From Holosporales bacterium (GTDB lineage Bacteria; Pseudomonadota; Alphaproteobacteria; RUG11792), in contig JAISFY010000046.1 of the NCBI GenBank assembly GCA_031263345.1, positions 1 through 13,351 of the forward strand: DNA of 13,351 nt, given 5' to 3'. The notes below the pieces were generated by a model, which was not told the origin of the DNA, did not search any database, and was given only the letters and a program-made list of their open reading frames with translations. This document shows, one piece after another, positions 6,319 to 13,344 of this stretch. The first letter of the stretch is position 1; every line of letters begins with the position of its first letter. The translations under genes were made by a program, and so were the position numbers.

Positions 6319-8598
6319 ATGCTTTGGGAAAGACTGAGTATTGTGATTTCAATGATAGGAATCATCGAAACTTGCAGCGCGACGCAGCTATACCATCATT
6401 CCGATGGCTCCGATTTCGATCCATGGCTTGGCCTTAGCCACCTACAGCTTCCCATTCATTACTCCCCATTTTGGGGGGGCTCTATGTTGAGTAGTAATTA
6501 TTTAAGAAATCTCAGATTTTTTGGAAATATCAAAACGAGTGTAAAATTTAGACATTACGGATCAAACGTTTTTGTTGATCGAAGATATGATATCGGTGGT
6601 GATAAAGTTACTGAACTATTAATTAAGCTATTTCCATCAAATACTTCCGATTCAACGGCGACTCTGGAAGCTCATTGGAATTCTAGCGACAATTTGGGTA
6701 ATTTTATTTTGAATAAACTTCAACAGGACAAAGATGGTGCTTTGGGCCAGATGGCTAGTCTGCTAGTTAAGGCTGAAATTTTTAGATTATCGTTATCTGG
6801 GAAGAATCCATTTGTTCCGGGGTTGCTCGATTTGCTAAAATCTGCTCCAGCCCATCAATTTCTCCAGAAACTCAATACTTTCCCAAAATCTTACAAGGCC
6901 GCAGATGATGTTCGTCAAAATTTAAAATTTCTTCTTAATTCTAAGATGGGAATGAGTGGAATTAATACCCTTCTGGTTGATTCTTTAAAACATGAATTAC
7001 TATATCGTTATCCTATCTTTACTATCGAGCATGCACTTTTAGCCTTCAATTGTTCAATGCTGCAAAGTGTAGAGGATGTCCAGATGTTTTTAATGAAATG
7101 GGATGCGATGAGGAATTTCACCTTCCACGAAGATTATCTACATACAGAGCAAAACATTTTCGATACCAATTCGGTAATTTCACTTGCCAGGACTATGAGT
7201 ATTGATCTTAATGAAATGACCAGCGGTATTCCATATGTCAATCCGGTCGGTAGCGGATTTACCAGAAAATGGGTAATGTCACCTGACGATAATACCGTCG
7301 TTCAGACTTCTGAGCAATTTTCTGATTGTGTAGAATCGTCGATTAGACACACTATGAACTATATCATTTGGAGTTCTGGAACGTCTTCTTTCGACAAGGA
7401 GGTTATCAGAGGGCGTGTTCTCAGTAGCTATCCATCGGTAGAACAGAGACGAAGAGGGGATCGTCTCGATTACTTAGAGGAATTTTACAGGGCTACTTTT
7501 AATCGAAATGATGGTAGCCTAATGACGAGGGCTCAGTGGAACAAGGTAACGTTTGGCCTCAATTCGGAAAACGATATGTTGAGTCCTTATCCAATTGTTT
7601 ATAAACGCGGGCTCGATATTCCGAATTCAGGGAACGAACTCGTTTCGAATTTGGTTAATGTCGTTGGAGTTATTGGCGGGATTCTTGGGATTAAATCGGA
7701 TATTGTCATGAATGGAGTCGGTAACTTGCCGAGCCTCCTGAATAGACTGCGAGATTTGTTTACAATTATAAATCCTAATAATCAGTATGCCCTAAATTTC
7801 GAAAGATGTGACCCAACGCAATCTTTAAAATCTGAAAGGTTACAAACGTTTGTTAGGATTGCAGTCACATCACGTGAGAATAGTTTTAATTTTCTCCTGA
7901 ATAACTATACCGGGCACGGTTCCGTTACGCTCGATTACCATCCGCCACAATTACGTTCATACGGCGCAGTAGCGGGCGGGATAAGGAATTTTGCCGATTA
8001 TCTTTTCCCAGATTTCCCAGAGCAAAACCCTTATAGCTCGATATTTTCATTCGCTGGCTCGAATAGTTTAGATTACAAATTATTACGTGCCGTTAGAGTA
8101 TTTAGTGGTTGTACCGATCAATTTTTAAAATCTGCGATTAATCAATCGATTGTAAATATTGCCGGTAAGATGCCATTTGCTGATGAGGGAAGAGCGATGG
8201 ATATATTCAAAAAATTAGTTTTTATGTGTAAATTTAATGACGAAACGTATAAGGCAGTAAGAGAGTTGATTCCGGATCCTAGGCATCTGCAGCTGAATCT
8301 AAAACAAGTCGCGTTGCATGTAACCCTTTCTGAATCCGATCAATTTGATATGACAGAAGATAATGGTTATATCGAAGAGCTCAGCCTATCGGGAGCGATT
8401 AATGATGTCGTTAAATACGATCGTCTTTCCCCCAGTTTGAAAATAATTCATCTTTCCACGCTTTGGAACCTCGATAGATTAAACTTCAGGCGTTTTACTA
8501 ACCTAAGGAAATTAAGTATTACCTGTAATAATTATAGCAACTTAATGTTGCCAACTGTATTACCACCTGTAGAGGTTACAATTACAAGATTAAGATGA
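6319..8598 (+). CDS. Large exported protein with C-terminal leucine-rich-repeat-like tail, putative effector
   Basis: 759 residues. N-terminal signal peptide: hydrophobic LSIVISMIGII (6-16), likely cleavage after C-S-A21, so it is exported to or beyond the envelope. The body is not a family I can name. It has a conspicuous D336-C-V-E339-SSI-R343-H-TM-N347 motif, which reads like an active-site or metal-site cluster, and a glycine-rich hydrophobic stretch VNVVGVIGGILGI in the middle. The end (about 684-757) has LRR-like spacing: IEELSLSG, LKIIHLSTLWNLDRL, LRKLSITCNN, LPPVEVTI. LRR-tailed secreted proteins are common host-interaction factors in intracellular bacteria; the effector role here is inference from signal peptide plus LRRs. 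It has a strong Shine-Dalgarno and stands alone. An AT-rich imperfect hairpin follows the stop. Base composition and codon use look like the neighbours'. Confidence 0.8.
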   Translation: MLWERLSIVISMIGIIETCSATQLYHHSDGSDFDPWLGLSHLQLPIHYSPFWGGSMLSSNYLRNLRFFGNIKTSVKFRHYGSNVFVDRRYDIGGDKVTELLIKLFPSNTSDSTATLEAHWNSSDNLGNFILNKLQQDKDGALGQMASLLVKAEIFRLSLSGKNPFVPGLLDLLKSAPAHQFLQKLNTFPKSYKAADDVRQNLKFLLNSKMGMSGINTLLVDSLKHELLYRYPIFTIEHALLAFNCSMLQSVEDVQMFLMKWDAMRNFTFHEDYLHTEQNIFDTNSVISLARTMSIDLNEMTSGIPYVNPVGSGFTRKWVMSPDDNTVVQTSEQFSDCVESSIRHTMNYIIWSSGTSSFDKEVIRGRVLSSYPSVEQRRRGDRLDYLEEFYRATFNRNDGSLMTRAQWNKVTFGLNSENDMLSPYPIVYKRGLDIPNSGNELVSNLVNVVGVIGGILGIKSDIVMNGVGNLPSLLNRLRDLFTIINPNNQYALNFERCDPTQSLKSERLQTFVRIAVTSRENSFNFLLNNYTGHGSVTLDYHPPQLRSYGAVAGGIRNFADYLFPDFPEQNPYSSIFSFAGSNSLDYKLLRAVRVFSGCTDQFLKSAINQSIVNIAGKMPFADEGRAMDIFKKLVFMCKFNDETYKAVRELIPDPRHLQLNLKQVALHVTLSESDQFDMTEDNGYIEELSLSGAINDVVKYDRLSPSLKIIHLSTLWNLDRLNFRRFTNLRKLSITCNNYSNLMLPTVLPPVEVTITRLR

Positions 8599-8635
8599 TT
8601 TATTAATTCGCTAATTTCCTGTTTTTAGTAATAAA
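8599..8635 (+). terminator. AT-rich imperfect hairpin after the LRR protein gene
   Basis: Immediately after the TGA stop, TTTATTA (8599-8605) and CTAA (8611-8614) can pair with TTAG (8625-8628) and TAATAAA (8629-8635), with a 5-nt bulge ATTCG on the 5' side. The stem is almost all A-T and no clean T-run follows, so this is a weak terminator at best. It lies between convergent genes. Confidence 0.3.
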
Positions 8636-8669
8636 TTCTTAGAGAAACTCAATATTTTTACATAAATAA

Positions 8670-9083
8670 TTATATTTCTTCGAATTCTAAATTCCATATT
8701 GTTTTTCCAAAATTATCTGATTTACATTTAAAATTTGTAAGAATCATTGCAAGGATGGGACGAAATGTTATAAATCCGTCTCCTGTCTCCAATGAATCAT
8801 CGACATACTTCATAATCGGGTTGTTTGATCCGTACTGTCTGATTTCGATTAGCGAAGAAATCTTAAAGCGGTTACCACTCTTAAGAAGTGATACGTCCGG
8901 AATATCCTGTGTTTCTATGCAACATCTTTGCTTGATTTCCCTTCGTTGTATCGTGATAGGTTCCAAATTAAGATTTCTTGGAATATCGAATTTGTCTATC
9001 GGATACAAGGTTTGAGTGGCGTTGCGTGAAATAAGGACAATGCCCGTATCCGATTCAATTTTCAATGTGAATAACTTGTTCAT
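8670..9083 (-). CDS. Small protein of unknown function
   Basis: 137 residues, not recognised. No signal peptide or membrane segment is visible; alternating hydrophobic residues suggest a mostly beta protein (for example FTLKIESDTGIVLIS and FRPILAMILTNFKCK), with a CC pair in the middle and an acidic end (LEFEEI). The ATG at 9083 has an ideal AAAGGAGG 11 nt upstream, so it is surely translated. It lies between two exported-protein genes: convergent with the 759-residue gene and divergent from the patatin-like gene. A role as partner, chaperone or immunity-like factor for one of them is possible, but only context points that way. The W-x-L-x-FEE ending recalls some phage tail and baseplate proteins, but no other phage gene is present and I do not press this. 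Confidence 0.7.
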   Translation of the reverse strand: MNKLFTLKIESDTGIVLISRNATQTLYPIDKFDIPRNLNLEPITIQRREIKQRCCIETQDIPDVSLLKSGNRFKISSLIEIRQYGSNNPIMKYVDDSLETGDGFITFRPILAMILTNFKCKSDNFGKTIWNLEFEEI

Positions 9084-9094
9084 AATTTTCTTTT

Positions 9095-9102
9095 CCTCCT
9101 TT
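9095..9102 (-). promoter_or_regulatory. Perfect Shine-Dalgarno of the 137-residue protein gene
   Basis: AAAGGAGG on the minus strand, 11 nt before the ATG at 9083. It is the longest anti-16S match in the window and is the main support that this small gene is real. Confidence 0.8.
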
Positions 9103-9122
9103 GTTAAATGTGGAAATATAGC

Positions 9123-9140
9123 TTATTAACCAATTATTAA
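9123..9140. repeat. Tandem heptamers TTATTAA at 11-bp period
   Basis: TTATTAA (9123-9129), CCAA, TTATTAA (9134-9140). The two copies are one helical turn apart, in the intergenic region shared by two divergent genes. They could be half-sites on one DNA face, but the region is so AT-rich that chance is a real alternative. Confidence 0.3.
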
Positions 9141-9195
9141 TCATTTATATTTACACTAAATACTGACGGCGACATTGTTTTCATGGTAATTCTGT

Positions 9196-10374
9196 ATGAA
9201 TACCGGTTTTCTACACGGTATGTGTGTAATTTCATGCTCACTCGTTATTTGGATATTTCCAAGTAGATCCGCGAGTTTGATCAGGGAGATTCAGAATAGT
9301 GACCAGATATCAAGTACATTATCTCGTCATTTAGAGCAATTTGATCCCATAAAAACGAGAGTCGTCGTTGCTTGCGAAGCAGATGGGAAAACCCAACTAT
9401 ACGCCATTACCAGCATGCTTGCGACTCTAGAAGAGTCGTTATCCCATCCACTGGTACAATGCACTGATGTTACCATCGGTCTTTCAGCTGGGGCATATAA
9501 TGCATACGGTTTGGCTATCGGGATTCTTCAACAAGAATTACTTGATCGTTTTCCTGATACTGCCAGCAAGCTAACGATTCCTGCAAGCGTCAGCTGCTGT
9601 TGCGCCGTAACCAGAAGCCTAAAAAATATAACTAGCATTTACGCAACGGGAAAGATACCAGACGCTTCAGACAAATCGTTAGAAAACAATTATGATGCAT
9701 TTACGGATATAGCGAGTCTCAAAGCTAGGCTCAATGACGTAATAGCAGGCGATCCAACTATCCCGCTAATTGATTATAGCCTAACACAAATTACTAATCC
9801 AGTAGAAAGAATAATCGCTTCCATGGTAGAACGGGATTTGGCGGCACGAAGTAACTACGCCAAAATCTGTTGGACGAATGTAGTCGGTTTAGCGAAGATT
9901 GCGATAAAAAAGGCCGATAAAGTATATCAGGATTTTGAGGATCAATCTACTGACCAAGAGACTTCTCAGAATACTGGGCACATGCGGGATAAATCAGATG
10001 AATCGACTAGCGACGAATCTTCCGAAGAATTCGTCACGGGACGCCCAGATTATAGATATAAAATTCATTTTGGTACGCAACGTGCTCCTGTTATCGTTGT
10101 AAGATTTAGTGCTAACACTACCAACGAGAGAATGACATCTATCCATTTTGATCTAATTGAAAAGCCATTTGCTCTCGAATTGTCGTATGATTTTAATGTG
10201 CCGCTTATTTCGTATCCATCGAAGAAGTTATCATTCGATACGATTAAATCATGGATCACGGTCTGTACGAAAAATACTTTTACCGATGAAGAATCTGATA
10301 ATGCACAAACTATGGCCGCTCTGGCTAGATTTCTTAACACAAGATTGGACTTAAAACGCCAGCTACCTGTATAA
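9196..10374 (+). CDS. Exported patatin-like protein, catalytic dyad incomplete
   Basis: 392 residues. Hydrophobic signal (about 9-22) with likely cleavage around 25-27 (SRSAS). Residues 56-110 have the patatin order: strand VVVA, then E61-A-D-G-K in place of the oxyanion-hole DGGGxRG, then ITSMLATLEESL, then D-V-T-I-G95-L-S97-A-G99-A-Y-N-A, a GxSxG nucleophile elbow followed by an alanine-rich helix. Patatins are Ser-Asp phospholipases, and secreted ones serve intracellular bacteria such as Rickettsia. The expected DG[GA] motif with the catalytic Asp is absent, and the glycine-rich loop is degenerate, so activity is doubtful. Residues 246-279 form a Ser/Asp/Glu-rich, probably disordered linker. 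The ATG at 9196 lacks a Shine-Dalgarno but follows an in-frame stop. The family call is my reading of motifs and could be wrong; export is better supported. Confidence 0.75.
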   Translation: MNTGFLHGMCVISCSLVIWIFPSRSASLIREIQNSDQISSTLSRHLEQFDPIKTRVVVACEADGKTQLYAITSMLATLEESLSHPLVQCTDVTIGLSAGAYNAYGLAIGILQQELLDRFPDTASKLTIPASVSCCCAVTRSLKNITSIYATGKIPDASDKSLENNYDAFTDIASLKARLNDVIAGDPTIPLIDYSLTQITNPVERIIASMVERDLAARSNYAKICWTNVVGLAKIAIKKADKVYQDFEDQSTDQETSQNTGHMRDKSDESTSDESSEEFVTGRPDYRYKIHFGTQRAPVIVVRFSANTTNERMTSIHFDLIEKPFALELSYDFNVPLISYPSKKLSFDTIKSWITVCTKNTFTDEESDNAQTMAALARFLNTRLDLKRQLPV

Positions 10375-10408
10375 AAAATAGTACACCATATCCTCTGATA
10401 ACTAACTA

Positions 10409-10422
10409 TCGATCAAAATCGA
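10409..10422. promoter_or_regulatory. Inverted repeat TCGAT-CAAA-ATCGA upstream of yerC
   Basis: Perfect 5-bp arms with a 4-nt centre, about 12 bp upstream of the candidate -35 of the yerC operon. Possible accessory regulator site; short enough to be chance. Confidence 0.2.
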
Positions 10423-10433
10423 GAATTTAGCCA

Positions 10434-10466
10434 TTGTGGTTCATGTTCCGCTGTGATAACATGTTA
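10434..10466 (+). promoter_or_regulatory. Candidate promoter with palindromic operator for the yerC-ABC operon
   Basis: TTGTGG (10434-10439) and TAACAT (10457-10462) are 17 bp apart, a moderate sigma70 match. The perfect 10-bp palindrome TAACATGTTA (10457-10466) covers the -10. A second CATGTT at 10442-10447 lies in the spacer, 18 bp before the one inside the palindrome, and also forms an inverted pair with AACATG. This is where a repressor of the operon would bind; the regulator encoded next to it is the obvious candidate. Confidence 0.4.
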
Positions 10467-10491
10467 ATACAATTGAATTGATTCGTTTCGA

Positions 10492-10776
10492 ATGAAAAGT
10501 TTGTTTGAGGCAGTGTTAAGACTAGAAAATGTCGATGAAGTTGAAAAATTCTTTATTGATCTTTGTACGCTGCGGGAACTTAAGACTTTAAAGGAAAGGT
10601 GGGAGGTCTGTCAGTTTCTTAATTCTGGGCAACTTTCCTACCGTGAAATCAGCGTAAAAACCGGGGCGAGTACAACGACGATAACACGGGTTGCCAGATT
10701 TCTAAAGAATGAATCGTTCAATGGGTATAGATGTGTACTGGACAAAATAGATAAGGATCATGGCGATGATGAATAG
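10492..10776 (+). CDS. yerC: TrpR-related DNA-binding protein, YerC/YecD family
   Basis: 94 residues, the family's usual size. All-helical TrpR-fold regulator: AVLRLENVDEVEKFFIDLCT, then LRELKTLKERWEVCQFLNSG, then the helix-turn-helix SYREISVKTGASTTTITRVARFL (about 50-72), whose GASTTTITRV matches the recognition helix of YerC and is comparable to TrpR GAGIATITR. Family members bind DNA; E. coli TrpR uses tryptophan as co-repressor, while the YerC ligand is not settled. It leads an operon with an ABC importer of the family that includes tryptophan/tyrosine transporters, so control of uptake by an aromatic amino acid is a reasonable inference. No Shine-Dalgarno precedes the ATG at 10492. Its 3' end overlaps the next gene. 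Confidence 0.9.
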   Translation: MKSLFEAVLRLENVDEVEKFFIDLCTLRELKTLKERWEVCQFLNSGQLSYREISVKTGASTTTITRVARFLKNESFNGYRCVLDKIDKDHGDDE

Positions 10777-11752
10777 AAAAGGAGTTCTTGCGATTGGTGG
10801 CGGGATCGCTCTGCTAATTGGGATAATGTTTTTTTTTAAAAATCCTGATGAGAGTGATCAGATTAAGCGCTTTAAGGTCACCGTTTGTAAGGTTATAGAA
10901 CATGAAGCAATTAACGCGGTTGCTGAAGGTATTCGGGATGAGCTTAGTCCCGATTCTGAATTCGAACTCGAAACTAGTACTTGCCAAGGGAATCAGGGAG
11001 TCGCTTCTCAAATTGCTTCGAAGGCCGCTAATGATGATACGAAGATTTTCGTAACCATTGGGACGACGCCGACGCAAGCCGCATTTAAGCTAGCGATGGA
11101 AGGTAAGTTGAATTTGGTTTTCAGCTCTGTAACAAATCCTGGCGATATTGCTGCTTCTTTCGAGTCCTCGAATACGACTGGGGTCTCGAATTTTATTCCT
11201 CTTAAACCACAAATCGAACTATTTAAACGCATTCAGCCAAATTTGAAAAGGCTAGGAATAATTTATAATTCGAGCGAATCCAATTCGGTCGCGATTGTTG
11301 ATGCATTACGCCCCATTCTACAGGAAATGGGAATAACGATGGTCGTTCGATGTATCCAGAAATCATCTGACCTTCCGCAGGCCGTAAACTCCGTAGTTAA
11401 CGAGATTGATGCCATTTTCATTAGCAATGATAACACGGCCCTAGCCGGTATTCCGTTTATCATTAAGATTTGCAATCGGAGGAAGATACCGGTATATGTG
11501 AGCGATACCGATCAGGTCGAAAAAGGGTGCCTTGCCGCCCTCGGGCCAAATCAATTCGATATTGGACGCCAAACTGGAGCTATGATCAAAAAAATAAAAA
11601 ATGGAACCGATATAAATGATATTAAAATTGAGTACCCAAAGGCGAATGAATTGTTTATTAATTTAGAGGCTGCAAGAACCGTCGGAATAACCATTCCCAG
11701 CGATATCATAAGTAATGCTGATAAAGTTTTTGGAGGCGATCGAAAAAAATGA
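10766..11752 (+). CDS. ABC transporter substrate-binding protein (ABC_sub_bind, TrpX-like)
   Basis: 328 residues, family PF04392. Captures the substrate outside the inner membrane and delivers it to the permease encoded next. Seen: a basic start (MMNRKG) and hydrophobic 7-25; mature part FKVTVCKVIEHEAINAVAEGI, then VTIGTTPTQAAF, VFSSVTNPGDI, GVSNFIPLKPQIELFKRIQP, LGIIYNSSESNS, IDAIFISNDNTAL, LAALGPNQFDIGRQTG and INLEAARTVGITIP, all in the order usual for the family. The substrate is unknown; relatives take tryptophan or tyrosine. No lipobox or A-x-A site follows the hydrophobic stretch, so it may stay anchored. I chose ATG 10766 because AGGA (10754-10757) is 8 nt before it; ATG 10760 is only 2 nt away. 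It overlaps yerC by 11 nt and the permease by 4 (ATGA). Confidence 0.92.
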   Translation: MMNRKGVLAIGGGIALLIGIMFFFKNPDESDQIKRFKVTVCKVIEHEAINAVAEGIRDELSPDSEFELETSTCQGNQGVASQIASKAANDDTKIFVTIGTTPTQAAFKLAMEGKLNLVFSSVTNPGDIAASFESSNTTGVSNFIPLKPQIELFKRIQPNLKRLGIIYNSSESNSVAIVDALRPILQEMGITMVVRCIQKSSDLPQAVNSVVNEIDAIFISNDNTALAGIPFIIKICNRRKIPVYVSDTDQVEKGCLAALGPNQFDIGRQTGAMIKKIKNGTDINDIKIEYPKANELFINLEAARTVGITIPSDIISNADKVFGGDRKK

Positions 11753-12600
11753 TTGCCATACAGGAAATCTTGACGAGCATTGATGTTGGGTTAGTATTTG
11801 GGATCGTCGCGATTGGTATATACCTAACCTTTAGGACAGTAAATTTTGCGGATCTAACTTGTGATGGGAGTTTTTCCCTTGGATCGGCCGTTTCGGCAAT
11901 CCTTATTGTTAATAGAGTAAATCCATATCTAGCTTCAGTAGTTTCTCTTATATCCGGTGGCATTGCCGGTTATTTGACTGCTATTTTAAATATCAAATTC
12001 AAAATAGCAGATCTATTATCTGGAGTAATAATCGCGTTTATGTTATACTCAGTAAATCTTAGAATAATGAATGACGCGCCGAATATAACTCTGGCAGATG
12101 AGCAGACGATTTTTCCAGGTATAAATACTTCTCTTACGATCTTTGCTATAGTGTCGCTTTTAACGCTTGCTGTGGTCTATTTATTATTCAGCCGTTTCGG
12201 ACTAAAACTCAGAGCCGTCGGTTACAATAAACAGTTTTCTGTGATTTCTGGAATTAATATTAATTTAATGACGATCGCTGGTGTTTCTATCAGTAACGCA
12301 CTAATCGCTCTCGGTGGGAGCTTGTTTAGTCAATACCAGGGATTCTGCGATATTTCTCAAGGATCTGGGATTCTTGTTATCGGGTTGGCCTCCGTTATCA
12401 TTGGAGAGAAAGTTTTTTCATTTAAAAAAGAGCCACTTATTATATTTTCGTGTATTCTCGGTTCCATATTATACAGAATTTTTATAAATATTGCTTTACA
12501 CGGAGGGACTTTCGGTATAAAGACTCAGGACCTGAATTTGATAACTGGCTTTATGACGATCGGCGCGATGCTGATAAGAAAAAGATACAAAAATGCTTAA
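11749..12600 (+). CDS. ABC transporter permease (TrpY-like, BPD_transp_2 family)
   Basis: 283 residues, about 8 membrane segments. Forms the membrane channel for the substrate delivered by the binding protein. Seen: the signature NFADLTCDGSFSLGSAVSA (about 32-50), typical of permeases paired with ABC_sub_bind proteins; FKIADLLSGVI; the cytoplasmic coupling region FGLKLRAVGYNKQFSVISGIN; and the core ISNALIALGGSLFSQYQGF ... GILVIGLASVIIGE. The ATG at 11749 overlaps the previous stop as ATGA, and GGAGG lies 12 nt upstream. Its end overlaps the ATPase gene by 8 nt. The tight overlaps imply equal, coupled synthesis of the three parts. Ends in a basic cytoplasmic tail RKRYKN. Confidence 0.92.
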   Translation: MIAIQEILTSIDVGLVFGIVAIGIYLTFRTVNFADLTCDGSFSLGSAVSAILIVNRVNPYLASVVSLISGGIAGYLTAILNIKFKIADLLSGVIIAFMLYSVNLRIMNDAPNITLADEQTIFPGINTSLTIFAIVSLLTLAVVYLLFSRFGLKLRAVGYNKQFSVISGININLMTIAGVSISNALIALGGSLFSQYQGFCDISQGSGILVIGLASVIIGEKVFSFKKEPLIIFSCILGSILYRIFINIALHGGTFGIKTQDLNLITGFMTIGAMLIRKRYKNA

Positions 12601-13240
12601 ATTGATTGATATATCTGTTGGTAGCATACTTAATAACCTAAGTTTAGTCGTCGATCGAGGAAAATGTGTATTGATTGTCGGTGAAAATGGCGCCGGTAAA
12701 ACTACCTTATTCAATACGATTGCCGGTATTATTAAACCGGATTCGGGTTACGTAATCTTAAATGGGCGAGATATAACTAACCTTCCACATTACAAAAGGG
12801 CCGTATGGATTTCCAGCGTTTTGCAGGATCCAAGGGCAGGAACAATCGGGGAGATGACGATTGCTGAAAATTTATATTTAGCCTCCATGAGGCGGAATAA
12901 GTGTGTAAAGAGGTCTATTACCTCGTTTAGGGAAAAGCTTAGCGTTTTAGAGATGAATTTGGAAAATAGGCTGCAGGAAAAAGTTAAAAATCTTTCTGGT
13001 GGGCAGAGGCAGGCCTTGAGCCTCGTTATGGCAACGATGACGGATTATGAGTTACTGCTACTCGATGAAATCACTGCCTCCCTCGATCCAAAAAATTCCC
13101 ATACCATCATGCGGCTGGTGGACAAGATCGACCGCGATGAGGGTAAAACGTGTCTCATGATAACTCATAATACCGATTACATAGAGTCGTTCAGAGTGAA
13201 TAGACTGAAACTTAGCAATGGGAAAGTGGAGGAATCCTAG
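12593..13240 (+). CDS. ABC transporter ATP-binding protein (TrpZ-like)
   Basis: 215 residues. Hydrolyses ATP on the cytoplasmic face to drive import through the neighbouring permease. All ATPase motifs are intact: Walker A GENGAGKT (30-37), Q-loop glutamine Q78 in SSVLQDP, signature LSGGQ (134-138), Walker B LLLLDE (154-159), D-loop SLDP (163-166) and H-loop H192 in ITHN. It is shorter than the roughly 250 residues of many relatives, with a compact N-terminus, but lacks no core motif. The start overlaps the permease stop by 8 nt and has only a weak A-rich site, so translation is probably coupled. Last gene of the operon. No uridine-rich terminator follows; a separate promoter and hairpin begin 45-60 nt downstream. 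Confidence 0.94.
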   Translation: MLKLIDISVGSILNNLSLVVDRGKCVLIVGENGAGKTTLFNTIAGIIKPDSGYVILNGRDITNLPHYKRAVWISSVLQDPRAGTIGEMTIAENLYLASMRRNKCVKRSITSFREKLSVLEMNLENRLQEKVKNLSGGQRQALSLVMATMTDYELLLLDEITASLDPKNSHTIMRLVDKIDRDEGKTCLMITHNTDYIESFRVNRLKLSNGKVEES

Positions 13241-13284
13241 AGGGTCTGATTACCTGCAATAGACAAGAATTAATCTGACAGATG

Positions 13285-13293
13285 TGTTATAAC
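13285..13293 (+). promoter_or_regulatory. Extended -10 promoter element
   Basis: TG-T-TATAAC: the extended -10 dinucleotide in the right place and 5/6 match to TATAAT. No good -35 is seen 16-18 bp upstream, which extended -10 promoters tolerate. The predicted transcription start (about 13300) falls on the first base of the hairpin that follows. Confidence 0.45.
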
Positions 13294-13300
13294 TAAGAGA

Positions 13301-13344
13301 GCGAAACGGACGAAGCCCATATGAGGCAAGTTCGTTCGTTTTGC
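13301..13344 (+). ncRNA. Long hairpin at a predicted transcript 5' end (structured RNA or leader), identity unknown
   Basis: Arms 13301-13314 and 13331-13344 pair over 14 positions without a break: 12 Watson-Crick and 2 G.U pairs when read as plus-strand RNA. An inner GCC/GGC pair (13315-13317 with 13325-13327) can extend it above an AAG bulge. On the minus strand the two wobbles become A-C mismatches, so the plus-strand RNA is the likely folded form. No U-run follows, which argues against an intrinsic terminator. It starts where the extended -10 predicts transcription to begin. It could be a small RNA, a 5' leader, or part of a larger RNA cut by the window edge. Confidence 0.4.

Noticed and set aside
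8670..9083. Prophage remnant around the 137-residue gene
   Set aside because: Only a vague resemblance of the C-terminus to tail proteins; no integrase, capsid, terminase, tail or attachment site is present nearby.
13301..13344. Rho-independent terminator of the ABC operon
   Set aside because: The stem is long, but it is followed by GAAAGTG, not a T-run, and a promoter-like element lies just upstream.
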